From positions 2,480,001-2,544,000 of the forward strand of contig JAKGSH010000010.1 of NCBI GenBank assembly GCA_021568835.1: 64,000 bases of DNA, in the 5' to 3' direction. The position numbers were made by a program, and so were the translations under genes. Positions 33,847 through 44,044 of this stretch are shown here, one piece after another. A model generated the notes under the pieces. The model made no database searches and was not told the origin of the DNA. It saw only the letters and a list, made by a program, of their open reading frames with translations. Every line of letters starts with the position of its first letter. The stretch's first letter is position 1. The DNA comes from Streptomyces sp. Tue 6430. GTDB taxonomy: Bacteria; Actinomycetota; Actinomycetes; Streptomycetales; Streptomycetaceae.

Positions 33847-34917
33847 ATGACAGTTGACGCTCTGACAGTCGGTGGTCTGACCGACGTCGCGGGGATGCGC
33901 GTGGGGCATGCCGGTCGTACCGGTGGCGGTTGGCTGACCGGCACCACGGTCGTCCTCGCGCCGGAGGGCGGGGCGGTGGCCGCCGTGGACGTGCGCGGCG
34001 GCGGTCCCGGCACCAAGGAGACCGACGCCCTGGATCCGCGCAATGTGGTGCAGCGTGTGGACGCGATCGTGCTGACCGGCGGCAGCGCCTACGGACTCGA
34101 CGCGGCGTCCGGGGTGATGGCCTGGCTGGAGGAGCGGGGCCGCGGGGTGCCCGTCGGCACGGACCCCGCGCACGTCGTGCCGGTGGTGCCCGCCGCGTGT
34201 GTCTTCGACCTGGGGCGCGGCGGCGACTTCCGGGCCCGGCCGGACGCCGCGCTGGGCCGGGCCGCGGTGGAGGCGGCCGCGGCGAGCGGGCCCGGTGCCC
34301 GGGTGCCGGAGGGCTGTGTGGGTGCCGGGACGGGCGCCGCGGTCGGCCCGATGAAGGGCGGGGTCGGCACCGCCGCCACGGTGCTCGACTCGGGCATCAC
34401 GGTGGCCGCGCTGGTGGTCGCCAACGCGGCGGGCTCGGTCATGGACCCCGAAACGGGCGTGCTGTACGGGGAGTTGTTCCAGGGGCGGGTGCGGTATCCG
34501 CGGACGCGGGTGCACGAGGCCGCCCGCCGGCGGCTGGCGGAGAGCGCCGCCAGGAGTGCGCCCCCGCCGCTGAACACGACCCTCGCGGTGGTCGCGACCG
34601 ACGCGGACCTCACGAAGGCGCAGGCGCAGAAGCTGGCGGGCACGGCGCACGACGGCATCGCCCGCGCCGTCCGGCCGGTGCACCTGCTGCACGACGGGGA
34701 CACGGTCTTCGCGCTGGCGACCGGCACCCGGCCGCTGGGCACCGGCCCTGCCGGCACCGCGCATCCGCTCGCCCTGAACGACGTCCTCGCGGCGGGCGCG
34801 GACACGGTGACGCGGGCGATCGTGCGGGCCGTGCGCGCCGCGGAGCCGGTGACGGGGGCCGGCGGGACGTGGCCGTCGTACGGGGAGCTGTACGGGGAGT
34901 CGCACGGAGAACGGTAG
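33847..34917 (+). CDS. P1 family peptidase (DmpA/S58-like)
   Basis: 356 aa N-terminal-nucleophile hydrolase of the DmpA/P1 group. TDVAGMRVGHAGRTGGGWLTGTTVVLAP near the start, VVLTGGSAYGLDAASGVMAWLEE near residues 75-97, and GPMKGGVGTAATVLDSG fit the family; APPPLNTTLAVVATDADL contains the T/N-T-T-L region where DmpA-like precursors self-cleave. ATG at 33847. Typically an aminopeptidase/amidase active on beta-peptides or D-Ala amides; substrate unknown. No partner gene. Confidence 0.88.
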   Translation: MTVDALTVGGLTDVAGMRVGHAGRTGGGWLTGTTVVLAPEGGAVAAVDVRGGGPGTKETDALDPRNVVQRVDAIVLTGGSAYGLDAASGVMAWLEERGRGVPVGTDPAHVVPVVPAACVFDLGRGGDFRARPDAALGRAAVEAAAASGPGARVPEGCVGAGTGAAVGPMKGGVGTAATVLDSGITVAALVVANAAGSVMDPETGVLYGELFQGRVRYPRTRVHEAARRRLAESAARSAPPPLNTTLAVVATDADLTKAQAQKLAGTAHDGIARAVRPVHLLHDGDTVFALATGTRPLGTGPAGTAHPLALNDVLAAGADTVTRAIVRAVRAAEPVTGAGGTWPSYGELYGESHGER

Positions 34918-35093
34918 GACCGGCGGAAGGCGCCCGCGGGTCGTCACGACCCGTGGGTCCGCGTGGGTCATTGTCCCGGTTCTGTCACGCGACGGGCTCA
35001 GGCGCGGACGGCGGGAACCCCGGCGGCCGTGATGGTCCTCTTCCCCGGCGTACCGGAGCGGACCACGCACATCACACGAAGCTGGAGCAGATC

Positions 35094-36332
35094 GTGACAA
35101 CGCCGAACAGAACAGCGCGGCGCACACTGGGGGCCTGTGCCGCCCTGGTGGTCGGCGCCCTCACCCTGACCGCCTGCGGCGGCAGCGCCAACGCCGAGGA
35201 CGACAAGGGCAAGGGAGGCAAGGACTCTTCCGGGACGGCCACCGCGAAGATCACCATCTCGGCCGAGGACGGGTCGACGGGGGCGTCGATCAACAGCACC
35301 GGCGTGAAGGTGAGTGACGGCCGGCTGACCACCGTGAGGATGACGGTGGCCGGGACGCGGCAGGTCGTGGCGGGCTCGCTGGCGGCGGACGGCGGCAGCT
35401 GGAAGCCGAAGGAGCAGCTGGAACGCGGCACGAAGTACGAGATAGCGGCGACCGCGAAGGACGCGAACGGCCGGACGGTGGCGGCCGACTCGGTCTTCAC
35501 CACGGTGTCCCCGGCCGACAGCTTCATCGGGACGTACACGCCGGACGACGGCACGACGGTCGGGGTCGGGATGCCGGTGTCCTTCACCTTCGACAAGGCC
35601 ATCGACGACAAGAAGGCCGTGCAGTCGCACATCACGGTCTCGTCGAGCAGCGGGCAGAAGGTGGTCGGGCACTGGTTCGGGTCGCAGCGGCTCGACTTCC
35701 GGCCGGAGGAGTACTGGAAGGCCGGTTCCAAGGTCACGATGAAGATCGACCTGGACGGCGTGCGGGGCTCCGACGGCGTCCGCGGCGTGCAGAAGAAGAC
35801 GGTCACCTTCGCCGTCGGGCGCTCGCAGGTCTCCACGGTCGACGTCGGCACCCAGACCATGTCGGTGGTGCGGGACGGGACGACGCTGAAGACGGTCCCG
35901 ATCTCCTCGGGCAGCGCCGAGCACACGACGTACAACGGCCAGATGGTGATCACGGAGAAGTTCACGCAGACGCGCATGAACAGCCGGACGGTCGGCCTGG
36001 GCGGCGAGTACGACATCGCGGACGTGCCGCACGCGATGCGCCTGACGCAGTCCGGGACCTTCATCCACGGCAACTACTGGTACAACCAGGGCAATCCACC
36101 CTTCGGCCGGGAGGGCACCAGCCACGGCTGCGTCGGGCTCGCGGACGTGCGGGGCGCGCAGGGCGACACCCCCGCCAAGTGGTTCTACGACAACTCCCTG
36201 GTCGGCGACGTCGTGGTCGTGAAGAACTCCCCCGACAAGGCGGTCGCCCCGGACAACGGCCTCAACGGGTGGAACCTGGCCTGGAGCGAGTGGATCGCGG
36301 GAAGCGCGGAAAGCGCGGAAAGCACAGCCTGA
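35094..36332 (+). CDS. L,D-transpeptidase lipoprotein with Ig-like domains
   Basis: 412 aa. Signal peptide with lipobox LTAC near residue 25, two beta-sandwich Ig-like domains (about 45-140 and 150-250), then a YkuD catalytic domain with HGNYW and the catalytic SHGCVGL (Ser about 343, Cys about 346) plus a terminal Trp-rich tail. This is the LdtMt2/LppS layout in actinobacteria that makes 3-3 peptidoglycan cross-links. GTG start with GGAG 7-10 bases upstream. Extracytoplasmic, lipid-anchored. Confidence 0.93.
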   Translation: MTTPNRTARRTLGACAALVVGALTLTACGGSANAEDDKGKGGKDSSGTATAKITISAEDGSTGASINSTGVKVSDGRLTTVRMTVAGTRQVVAGSLAADGGSWKPKEQLERGTKYEIAATAKDANGRTVAADSVFTTVSPADSFIGTYTPDDGTTVGVGMPVSFTFDKAIDDKKAVQSHITVSSSSGQKVVGHWFGSQRLDFRPEEYWKAGSKVTMKIDLDGVRGSDGVRGVQKKTVTFAVGRSQVSTVDVGTQTMSVVRDGTTLKTVPISSGSAEHTTYNGQMVITEKFTQTRMNSRTVGLGGEYDIADVPHAMRLTQSGTFIHGNYWYNQGNPPFGREGTSHGCVGLADVRGAQGDTPAKWFYDNSLVGDVVVVKNSPDKAVAPDNGLNGWNLAWSEWIAGSAESAESTA

Positions 36333-36393
36333 CGGCCGGGGCCCCGTTGCGGCGGAAGGGGTCCCCGACCGGCGGTTTCTGACGGATCATCGG

Positions 36394-36418
36394 GCCGCGC
36401 GGGAACTTCTCGCGCGGC
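36394..36418. terminator. Terminator after L,D-transpeptidase
   Basis: GCCGCGCG pairs with CGCGCGGC around a 9-base loop, followed by a short T-containing tail, 61 bases beyond the stop. A weaker GC-rich stem precedes at about 36336-36372. Confidence 0.75.
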
Positions 36419-36525
36419 TTCCGCGTTTTCCCGGCGTACGTTTTCTCGGTTCCCGGACATGATGTCCGACCGAGGGGCTACGGTATGCACCCACAAGGTG
36501 ACATGCAGCGACGCCGGGAGAAACC

Positions 36526-37272
36526 TTGAGCGTTCCGTACGAGACGGCAGCGCACGAAGCAGCCGAGTCGCCCGAGACTCCGGAGGAGCACCTCGCGCGG
36601 CTCCTCGGTCGCGCCCTGAACTCGTTCGAACTGCCCGACGAGTGCGTCAGACGGCTGGACTGCGCCCTGGCGCACGACAGCTCGCTGCACTCCGCGCACC
36701 ACAGCGCGGGTCTGCACCGGGAGACGTACCGGCACACCTGGCTGCTGTCGGACGGCTCCGCGCTCACCCTGTGGGAGCTGGTCCACAACCCCACCCCCGG
36801 CAGCGAGCCTCAGCACGAGGTGTACGTCGACGAGGAGGAGCTGCGGGCCGCCACGGCCCGGCTGCCGCTCCCGGCGGACGCGCCGGACTTCGAACTGCCG
36901 GTGCTGGTCCAGCTGGCGCCGGTCCCCGCTCCCCGGCACGTGTACGTGCCGGACGACTCGGCCGATCACGCGCGCCGGCTGCTGCGCCGCGCGGAGAACG
37001 CGGACCGGCCCGGCGCGGACACGGCCGCGCTGCTGCGGTCGGCCTTCGCGCACCAGATCATCCAGGCGTTCGGCCGGCCCTGCCGCGCGGGGCGCATCGG
37101 CCTCGGTTTCGCGCTGTACGAGCACGCGTTCCTGCTCCGTGACGGCCGGGAGATCTCCCTCTGGGAGGTCGAGCACACGGCCACACCCGACGGGCGGCAC
37201 ATGTGCGAGGTGTATCCCACCGAGGACGCGGCCCGCGAGGCGATGGAGCGGCGGGCGGCACAGGTCTCCTGA
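36526..37272 (+). CDS. DUF6227-like hypothetical protein
   Basis: 248 aa soluble protein. Two similar halves each contain a turn-rich block: SDGSALTLWELVHNPTPGSEPQHEVYVDEEE and RDGREISLWEVEHTATPDGRHMCEVYPTEDA, suggesting an internal duplication. TTG start at 36526, five bases after GGGAGAAA. Matches a family seen mostly in streptomycetes; function unknown. No operon partner. Confidence 0.75.
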   Translation: MSVPYETAAHEAAESPETPEEHLARLLGRALNSFELPDECVRRLDCALAHDSSLHSAHHSAGLHRETYRHTWLLSDGSALTLWELVHNPTPGSEPQHEVYVDEEELRAATARLPLPADAPDFELPVLVQLAPVPAPRHVYVPDDSADHARRLLRRAENADRPGADTAALLRSAFAHQIIQAFGRPCRAGRIGLGFALYEHAFLLRDGREISLWEVEHTATPDGRHMCEVYPTEDAAREAMERRAAQVS

Positions 37273-37333
37273 GAACCGGGGCGGGCCGGGCCGACCGGTC
37301 CGCGGCACCCGCCCGGGCCGCACGGGTCCGTCC

Positions 37334-37746
37334 TCAGTGGTCGCCGCCGAGCCGGCGTACGAGTCCCTCGAAGGCGGCCCGCTCCGCCGGGGTGAGCTCG
37401 ACGGCCTCCCGGTGCGGCCCGTCCTGTCCCTGGAGCGGGACGGCGGGGAGGGCCCGCCCGGCCGGCGGGCGCGGCGGACGGGCGCGGCCCGGACCGCGTA
37501 CGCCCTTGTCCCGGCTTGTCGCGTCCGGGCTTGTCGCGTCCGGGCGTATCGCGTCGGGATCGGGGCGCGTCGCGCCCGGGGCCGGGCGGCGCGTGCGCCG
37601 TGCGCCGGCGCGGAGACCCGAGCGCCCGCGCCCGGACGGCCGCGGCGCAGCAGGACGATCATGGCGGCCAGCCAGGCGACTCCCGCCACGGCGAGGGCGA
37701 CGGCCGCCGCGCCCGTCGGGTGGGGGATCGAGAGGTACTCGGGCAT
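37334..37746 (-). pseudogene. Small membrane protein (frameshifted)
   Basis: 137 aa expected. The N-terminus MPEYLSIPHPTGAAAVALAVAGVAWLAAMIVLL (one TM helix) reads in one frame and the end ELTPAERAAFEGLVRRLGGDH in another. One base is missing somewhere between about 37560 and 37660, where the sequence is Ala/Arg/Pro low-complexity, so the exact site cannot be fixed. The total of 413 bases is one short of a multiple of 3. Between is a repeated RPDATSPDATSRD element. Function unknown; terminator of the upstream fruA lies before its start. Confidence 0.6.
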
Positions 37747-37771
37747 ACCGACCAGTAGACACCGAGCACAG

Positions 37772-37801
37772 CACGGTCCGGGACTTTCGTCCCGGACCGT
37801 G
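37772..37801. terminator. Terminator after fruA, 13-bp stem
   Basis: CACGGTCCGGGAC pairs with GTCCCGGACCGTG around TTTC, 55 bases beyond the fruA stop on the minus strand. Confidence 0.9.
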
Positions 37802-37855
37802 ACGTATCTCGCAGGTGGGTGCAGGTCGCCCCGAGGCCCCCGTGCGGTGCGGAGG

Positions 37856-39987
37856 TTACGCCGCCACCGGCTGCTTGCGTCCCGCCGCCGTGGCGGTCGC
37901 GCCGGGGGCGGCGTCGGTGACCGGCTTGCGCAGGCCCTTGAGGACGACGACCAGGACCGCCGTGACGCACACGCCGACCGCGATGGCGACCATGTAGAGG
38001 AACGGGTTGCCGATCAGCGGGACCACGAAGATGCCGCCGTGCGGGGCGCGCAGGGTCGCGCCGAACGCCATCGACAGGGCGCCGGTGATCGCGCCGCCCA
38101 CCATCGAGGAGGGGATGACGCGCAGCGGGTCGGCCGCGGCGAACGGGATCGCGCCCTCGGAGATGAAGGAGGCGCCCAGGACCCAGGCGGCCTTGCCGTT
38201 CTCGCGTTCCGTCCGGGTGAACAGCTTGCCCCGGACGGTCGTGGCCAGGGCCATCGCCAGCGGCGGGACCATGCCGGCCGCCATGACCGCGGCCATGACC
38301 TTCATCGCGGAGTCGCTCGGGTCGGCGACGGCGATACCGGCGGTGGCGAAGGCGTAGGCGACCTTGTTGACCGGACCGCCGAGGTCGAAGCACATCATCA
38401 GGCCGAGCAGGGCGCCGAGGAGGACGGCGTTGGTGCCGGTGAGGCCGTTCAGCCAGTCGGTCATGCCCTTCTGCGCCTCGGCGATGGGCTTGCCGATGAC
38501 CACGAACATCAGGAATCCGACGACCGCGGAGGAGATCAGCGGGATCACCACCACCGGCATGATGCCGCGCAGCGCCGCCGGGATCCGGACCTTCTGGATC
38601 GCCATCACCACGCCACCGGCGATCAGGCCGGCCGCCAGACCGCCGAGGAAGCCCGCGTTGACGGTCAGCGAGATCGCGCCGCCGACGAAGCCCGGCACCA
38701 GACCGGGCCGGTCCGCCATGCCGTAGGCGATGTAACCGGCCAGGACCGGGACGAGGAAGCCGAAGGCGACAGCGCCGATCTGGAAGAGCAGGGCGCCCCA
38801 GCTGTCCGCCTGGGTCCAGACGAAGTGGTCCATGACCGACGGCGCCTTGTTGATCTCGTAGCCGCCGATCGCGAAGCCGAGGGCGATCAGGAGACCGCCG
38901 GCGGCGACGAACGGGACCATGTAGCTCACGCCGGACATCAGCCACTTGCGGAGCTTGGTGCCGTAGCCCTCGGAGGAGTCGCCGGCGCGTTCGACCGGCG
39001 TGCCGGGGGCGGACCCGGAGGTGACCTCACCGCGTTCCGCCTTGCCGCGCACCTCGGTGATCAGCTCGGCGGGCCGGTTGATGCCCGCCTTCACGCCGAC
39101 GTCCACGGTGGGCTTGCCCGCGAAGCGGTCCTTGTCGCGCACGGGGACGTCGTGGGCGAGGATCACGCCGTCCGCGGCGGCGATGACGGCCGGGTCGAGG
39201 CGGGTGAAACCGGCCGAGCCCTGCGTCTCGACGACCAGCTCGACGCCCGCCTCCCGTCCGGCGTTCTCCAGGGACTCGGCCGCCATGTAGGTGTGGGCGA
39301 TGCCGGTGGGGCAGGAGGTGACCGCGACGATGCGGAAGGGGGCGGCGTCCGGGACGGGGGCGGACGCGGCGGTCTCCGGTGCGGACGGGGCCTGCGCGGA
39401 CGCGGCGGGGGCGGACGGGGTGCCGGTGGGTGACGTTCCGGCGGCTGACGTTCCGGTGTCAGCCGCTGTGGCGTCGGCGGAGGCCGCCACCGACGCCACA
39501 GCGGGGTCCTTGCGGGCGCTCGCGCCCTCGGCGGGTGCCCGGTCCGGCTCCTCCCGCGGATGAGTGCCGCCGCGGCCGCCGCCTCCCGCACCGACCGCAG
39601 CGCGGAGGTGAAGTCGGCGTTCATCAGCTGACGGGCCAGCGACGACAGGATCGTCAGGTGGGCGTCGTCGGCGCCCGCGGGAGCGGCGATCAGGAAGATC
39701 AGGTCGGCCGGGCCGTCCGGCGCGCCGAAGTCGATGCCGGCGGCGCTGCGCCCGAAGGCGAGCGTCGGCTCGGTGACGTGGGCGCTCCGGCAGTGCGGGA
39801 TGCCGATGCCGCCGTCGAGGCCGGTGGGCATCTGGGCCTCACGGGCGGCCACGTCGGCGAGGAAGCCCTCCAGGTCGGTCACCCGGCCCTGGGCCACCAT
39901 GCGTTCGGCGAGGGACCGCGCCGCTGCTTCCTTGGTGTCGGCGGACAGGTCGAGGTCGACCAGTTCCGCGGTGATCATCTCGCTCAT
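37856..39987 (-). pseudogene. fruA: PTS fructose transporter IIABC (frameshifted between domains)
   Basis: 710 aa expected. EIIA domain (MITAELVDLDLSADTK; active His in GIGIPHCRSAHV) at the N-terminus, an Ala/Pro/Thr linker, EIIB with VAVTSCPTGIAHTYMAAE (phospho-Cys), and EIIC with about ten helices (GVSYMVPFVAAGGLLIALGFA, GGPVNKVAYAF). One C is missing at 39553-39555; restoring it reads LIRGEEPDRAP and joins EIIA to the linker. ATG at 39987 follows AAGGAG. Imports and phosphorylates fructose to fructose-1-phosphate for FruK. Belongs to the deoR-fruK-fruA unit. Confidence 0.9.
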
Positions 39988-40463
39988 CGCGGGCTCCTTC
40001 GCTCGCGTATCGCCCGGGGGTGTGCTGGGCGCAAAGGGGGACGGGGGTGTCGGGGGTGCTGTGGGGGAGGTGAGGCGTGCGGGGGCGGGGTGGGGGAAGC
40101 CCCGCCTCCGCGGGGTGGCAGGCAGGTCGGGGCCCTGCGCGCCCGGGCCGGCGGGGCGGCTCGGGGCGCCCCGCCGCCCCTGCCGGGCGGCGGGTGGAGG
40201 GAAACCCCGCCGCGTCCCGACCGCTGTCCGGGCCGCTGCGGATGCCGGGGCTGGGGCCGGGGTCGGAATTTCGGTCCGGGCCACGGCCCTGGCTCCCGTA
40301 CGGGTGGTCTCCGTACGGGACGCCCTACGGATCTCCGTACGGGTGGTCTCCGTACGGGTCTCCGCACAGGCCGCCGGTGCGGACGGGACCGGCGGCGTGG
40401 CCGCCGGGCACAGCCCCGGGTGAAGGACTGAGTGAAGGCCCGTGCCGGGCGCCGGGTCGGGGG
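39988..40463. other. Long intergenic region between fruK and fruA
   Basis: 476 bases with no convincing gene on either strand. Open frames are low-complexity. Contains a cluster of CGTACGGG repeats at 40293-40370. In most streptomycetes fruK and fruA are close, so this spacer is odd and may carry a second promoter for fruA. Confidence 0.55.
40293..40370. repeat. Cluster of CTCCGTACGGGT repeats upstream of fruA
   Basis: Five units of TCCGTACGGG or CCCGTACGGG, two followed by TGGT, at about 12- to 25-base spacing. CCCGTACGGG is a perfect palindrome and CGTACG is self-complementary, so each unit could be a dimeric binding site. Also readable as a YG-SP-repeat peptide on the + strand, judged chance. 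Confidence 0.7.
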
Positions 40464-41410
40464 TCATGACACGGGCTCCTTCAGTTCGCGGTCCACCGGT
40501 ACGTCCGAGGTGACCGTCACCGCCGCCGGATCCAGGTCGGCCGGGGTCGGCATCACGCTGCCGGGCAGCTGGACGGCGGCCGCGCCGTGGGCGACGGCGG
40601 AGGCGAGCGCCCGCGGGCCGCTGCCGCCGGCGACGAGGAACCCCGCGAGGGAGGAGTCCCCCGCTCCCACGTTGCTGCGGACGGCGTCGACGCGCGCGGT
40701 GGCGAACCAGGTGCCCGTGTCCTCCACGAGCAGCTGCCCGTCGGCACCCAGGCTGGCGAGCACGGCGCGTGCGCCCATCTCGCGCAGTTCCTCCGCCGCC
40801 TTCACCGCGTCGCCCACGGTCGCCAGGGGCGCCCGACGGCCTCGGCGAGTTCCTCGGCGTTCGGCTTCACCACGTCGGGCCGTTCGCGCAGCGCCTCCAG
40901 CAGGGCGCGCCCCGAGGTGTCCAGCGCGATCCGCGCCCCCCCGGCGTGCGCCCGCGCGACCACCTCGGCGTACCAGGAGGGCGCGAGACCGCGCGGCAGG
41001 CTGCCGCAGCAGGCGATCCAGTCGGCGTCGCGGGACTGCGCGCGCACGGTCTCCAGGAGGAGTTCCTGCTCCTCCCGGGAGAGTTCCGGCCCCGGCGCGT
41101 TGATCTTCGTCAGCACGCCGTCGGACTCCGCGAGCGCGATGTTCGAGCGGGTGGCCCCGGCGACCGGGACCGGCGCGACCTCGATGCCCTGCGCGTCGAG
41201 CAGGTCGGCGACGAGCGCGCCCGGCGCACCGCCCAGGGGCAGTACGGCGACCGTGCGCCGGCCGGCGGCGGCGACGGCACGGGAGACGTTCACGCCCTTG
41301 CCGCCGGGATCCATGCGCTCACCGGTGGCGCGGACGACCTCGCCGCGGTCGAGGGAGGGGACCTCGTAGGTGCGGTCGAGGGACGGGTTCGGGGTGACGG
41401 TGAGGATCAT
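40464..41410 (-). pseudogene. fruK: 1-phosphofructokinase (frameshifted)
   Basis: 315 aa expected, PfkB/ribokinase family. N-terminal ILTVTPNPSLDRTYEV, GGKGVNVSRAVAAAGR near residue 38, WIACCGSLPRGLAPSWY and KPNAEELAEAVGRP read in one frame; DAVKAAEELREMGARAVLASLG and the ATP/catalytic motif NVGAGDSSLAGFL in the other. One G is missing at 40826-40829. ATG overlaps the deoR stop by 4 bases. Phosphorylates fructose-1-phosphate to the 1,6-bisphosphate. Confidence 0.9.
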
Positions 41411-42167
41411 GCGCGTACTACTTCCGTGCCGCCGCGCTCGATGGCGGCCGCGTCGTCGGGGCTGAGCCCGCTGTCGGTGATCAACAGGTCCACGTCGCCC
41501 AGGCCCCCGAAGCGGGCGAAGTGCTCCTGCCCGTGCTTGGAGGAGTCGGCGAGCAGCACGACCCGGCGGGCCGCGGCCATCGCCGCCCGCTTCACCGCCG
41601 CCTCGGCGAGGTCGGGGTGGTGAGCCCGTGCTCGGCGGAGAACCCGTTCGCGGCGACGAACAGGACGTCGGCGCGGATCTCGCCGTACGCGCGCAGCGCC
41701 CAGGCGTCCACGGCGGCGCGCGTACGGTGCCGTACGCGCCCCCCGATCAGATGGAGCTGCATGCCGGGGTGGTCGGCGAGGCGGGCCGCGATCGGCAGGG
41801 AGTGGGTGACCACCGTCAGGGAGGCCTCCAGCGGGAGGGCGGCGGCCAGGCGGGCGACCGTCGTGCCGGCGTCGAGGATCATCGTGCCCTCGGCCGGGAG
41901 TTCGGTCAGGGCGGCCTTGGCGATGCGGTCCTTCTCGTCGGCGGAGGTGGACTCGCGTTCGGCGAGGTCCGGCTCGAAGTCGAGGCGTCCGGCCGGTATG
42001 GCGCCGCCGTGCACGCGGCGGACGAGCCCGGCGCGGTCGAGGGCCTTCAGATCGCGTCGGATGGTCTCCGCCGTGACCTGGAACTCCTCGGCCAGCGACA
42101 GGACGTCCACCCGGCCGCCGTCACGGGCGAGCCGCAGGATCTCCTGCTGCCGCTCCGGTGCGTACAT
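41407..42167 (-). pseudogene. DeoR/GlpR-family regulator of fructose genes (frameshifted)
   Basis: 253 aa expected. DeoR HTH at residues 5-40 (RQQEILRLARDGGRVDVLSLAEEFQVTAETIRRDL) and sugar-phosphate-binding domain (DAGTTVARLAAALP). One G is missing at 41614-41617: the first part ends ANGFSAEHGLTTP and the rest (KRAAMAAARRVVLLADSSKHGQEHFARFG) continues in another frame. First gene of the fructose unit; ATG at 42167 preceded by GGAGGC. Probably represses the operon until fructose-1-phosphate accumulates. Confidence 0.9.
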
Positions 42168-42309
42168 GTCCGTTCGCCTCCGACCGTTTCCGGGGCATGC
42201 CCGAATGTGTGGTTTCGCTGGGAGACTACGCCCGGATTTCCGGAAAGTAAACAGATTCGGATATCACTCGGGCATGAATGGACTTCCGCTCCTCGCCCGG
42301 ACCGGAGAG

Positions 42310-42341
42310 AAGGGCCTGGCACCCTCAGGTACCAGGCCCTT
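42310..42341. terminator. Terminator after DHA2 exporter
   Basis: AAGGGCCTGG pairs with CCAGGCCCTT, continuing to GGTACC with one mismatch, around a 4-base loop; 80 bases beyond the MFS stop on the minus strand and 143 bases upstream of the regulator gene. Confidence 0.8.
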
Positions 42342-42360
42342 GCCTGCCGGTTCCCTCCCG

Positions 42361-42400
42361 GCCGGGCCGGCGTCGTCCCGGCCGGGCCGGCGTCGTCCCG
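42361..42400. repeat. 20-bp perfect tandem duplication
   Basis: GCCGGGCCGGCGTCGTCCCG occurs twice in succession just beyond the MFS stop codon. Confidence 0.85.
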
Positions 42401-42420
42401 CCGTTCCGGGCTCTCCGCCC

Positions 42421-43983
42421 TCAGGACACGAGTTCCGGCTCCTTCTCGACCAGCGGCAGCTCCGTCTCCCCCGCGCCCTCCACGTGCTGGGCGGGCCGCT
42501 TCGGCAGGGCGAACATCAGCACGAAGATGACGCCCATCACGACGGCCACCCAGCCCAGCGCGTACCGGAAGGCGGCCACGAACTCCGGGCCGATGTCGGC
42601 GGGGGTCAGCCGGTCGCCGATGCGGCCGAAGAAGACGACGGAGACCAGGCCGAGGCCGAGCGCGTTGCCCATCTGCTGCACGGTGTTGATCAGCCCGGAC
42701 GCCGACCCGGCGTGCTCGCGGGGCACCTCCGACAGCACCGCGTCGGTCAGCGGGGCGACGATCAGCCCCATGCCGGCGCCCATCACCGTGAGCGGGAGGA
42801 TCATCTGCCACGGGGCGATGTCGAGGCCGTAGCGCCCGGACTCCCACAGGTAGAGCAGCACGCCCGCGCCCATGGTCAGCGCGCCCGCCTGGAGCACCTT
42901 GCGGCCGAAGCGCGGGACCAGCTTCTGCACGGAGAGACCGGCGGCCGTCGACACCGCGAGGGAGAACGGGATGCCCGTCAGACCGGCGCGCAGTTCGCTC
43001 CAGCCGAGGCCGATCTGGAGGTACAGCGTCCAGACCAGGAAGAAGATGCCGAGGCCGACGCCGAAGACCGTCTGCACGGCGATGCCGGCGGCGAAGCTCT
43101 TGACCCGGAAGAGGGGCAGTTCGATCAGCGGCGAGCCGTCCCGCGCGCCCTTGTGCCGCTCGTACGCCACCAGCGCGCCGAGGACGACGAACGCGCCGGC
43201 CATCGACAGGTACCCCCACAGCGGCCAGCCCAGCTCACGGCCGCGGGTCAGCGGGTAGAGCAGCATCAGCAGACCGAGCGTCACCAGCGCGACGCCGACC
43301 AGGTCGAGCTTGAGCGCCTTCGGCGCCCGCGACTCGGTGATGAAGCGGCCGCCCAGGACCAGGGCCGCGATGCCGACCGGCAGGTTGATGAGGAAGATCG
43401 GCCTCCACTCCAGCCCGAACAGGTTCCACTCCGTCAGCAGTGCGCCCAGCAGCGGTCCGGAGACCGCGCCCAGGCCGACGATCGCGCCGAAGAGTCCGAA
43501 GACCTTGCCGCGTTCGTGCGCCGGGAAGGTGGCGTGCACGATCGACAGCACCTGGGGGACCATCAGCGCCGCCATGCCGCCCTGGAGGAGCCGGGAGGCG
43601 ACGAGCATCTCCGGGTTCGCGGCGAAGCCGCAGAGGGCGGAGGCGAGGGTGAAGCCGCCGATGCCGAGGAGGAACACCCGCTTGCGGCCGTGGATGTCGC
43701 CCAGGCGGCCGCCGGTGATGAGGCCGGCGGCGAAGGCGAGCGCGTACCCGGCGGTGATCCACTGGATCTGGCTGTCGGAGGCGCCCGCGTCGCGCTGCAT
43801 CGACGGGAGGGCGATGTTGACGATCGTGACGTCGACGAGGTCCATGAAGGCCGCGGTCATCACGATCGCCAGAGCGAACCACCGGCGGCGGTCGGCCACG
43901 TCCCCGGCTGCCCGGACGTCGGCTCCTGCGGGATGCTCGGCCGGGCCGGAACCGGCGGAGAACTCGGTCTCGTTGGAGGTCAT
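42421..43983 (-). CDS. MFS exporter, DHA2 family (14 TM)
   Basis: 520 aa with 14 helices. Motif A GRLGDIHGRKRVFLLG follows helix 2 (residues ~97-112); motif C-like GPLLGALLTEW after helix 5; FMDLVDVTIVNIALPSMQ in helix 1 is typical of the drug:H+ DHA2 family. Hydrophilic Ser/Glu/Ala head of about 30 residues. ATG at 43983. Divergent from the WYL regulator (61 bases apart), its likely controller. Probably exports drugs; substrate unknown. Confidence 0.9.
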   Translation of the reverse strand: MTSNETEFSAGSGPAEHPAGADVRAAGDVADRRRWFALAIVMTAAFMDLVDVTIVNIALPSMQRDAGASDSQIQWITAGYALAFAAGLITGGRLGDIHGRKRVFLLGIGGFTLASALCGFAANPEMLVASRLLQGGMAALMVPQVLSIVHATFPAHERGKVFGLFGAIVGLGAVSGPLLGALLTEWNLFGLEWRPIFLINLPVGIAALVLGGRFITESRAPKALKLDLVGVALVTLGLLMLLYPLTRGRELGWPLWGYLSMAGAFVVLGALVAYERHKGARDGSPLIELPLFRVKSFAAGIAVQTVFGVGLGIFFLVWTLYLQIGLGWSELRAGLTGIPFSLAVSTAAGLSVQKLVPRFGRKVLQAGALTMGAGVLLYLWESGRYGLDIAPWQMILPLTVMGAGMGLIVAPLTDAVLSEVPREHAGSASGLINTVQQMGNALGLGLVSVVFFGRIGDRLTPADIGPEFVAAFRYALGWVAVVMGVIFVLMFALPKRPAQHVEGAGETELPLVEKEPELVS

Positions 43984-44044
43984 GCGAAGACATTAGGACT
44001 CCAGTAGGCCAGATCGTGTCCTAGTGGTGCGGCATCCTCGACGC

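Noticed and set aside
40077..40469. YGWSPYG-repeat peptide on the + strand between fruK and fruA
   Set aside because: Only the repeat part looks protein-like; rest is low-complexity, no ribosome site, and the repeat is palindromic DNA better explained as sites or simple repeats.
41521..44007. 828-codon + strand frame opposite deoR and the DHA2 exporter
   Set aside because: His/Asp/Gln/Arg-rich shadow; no motifs.
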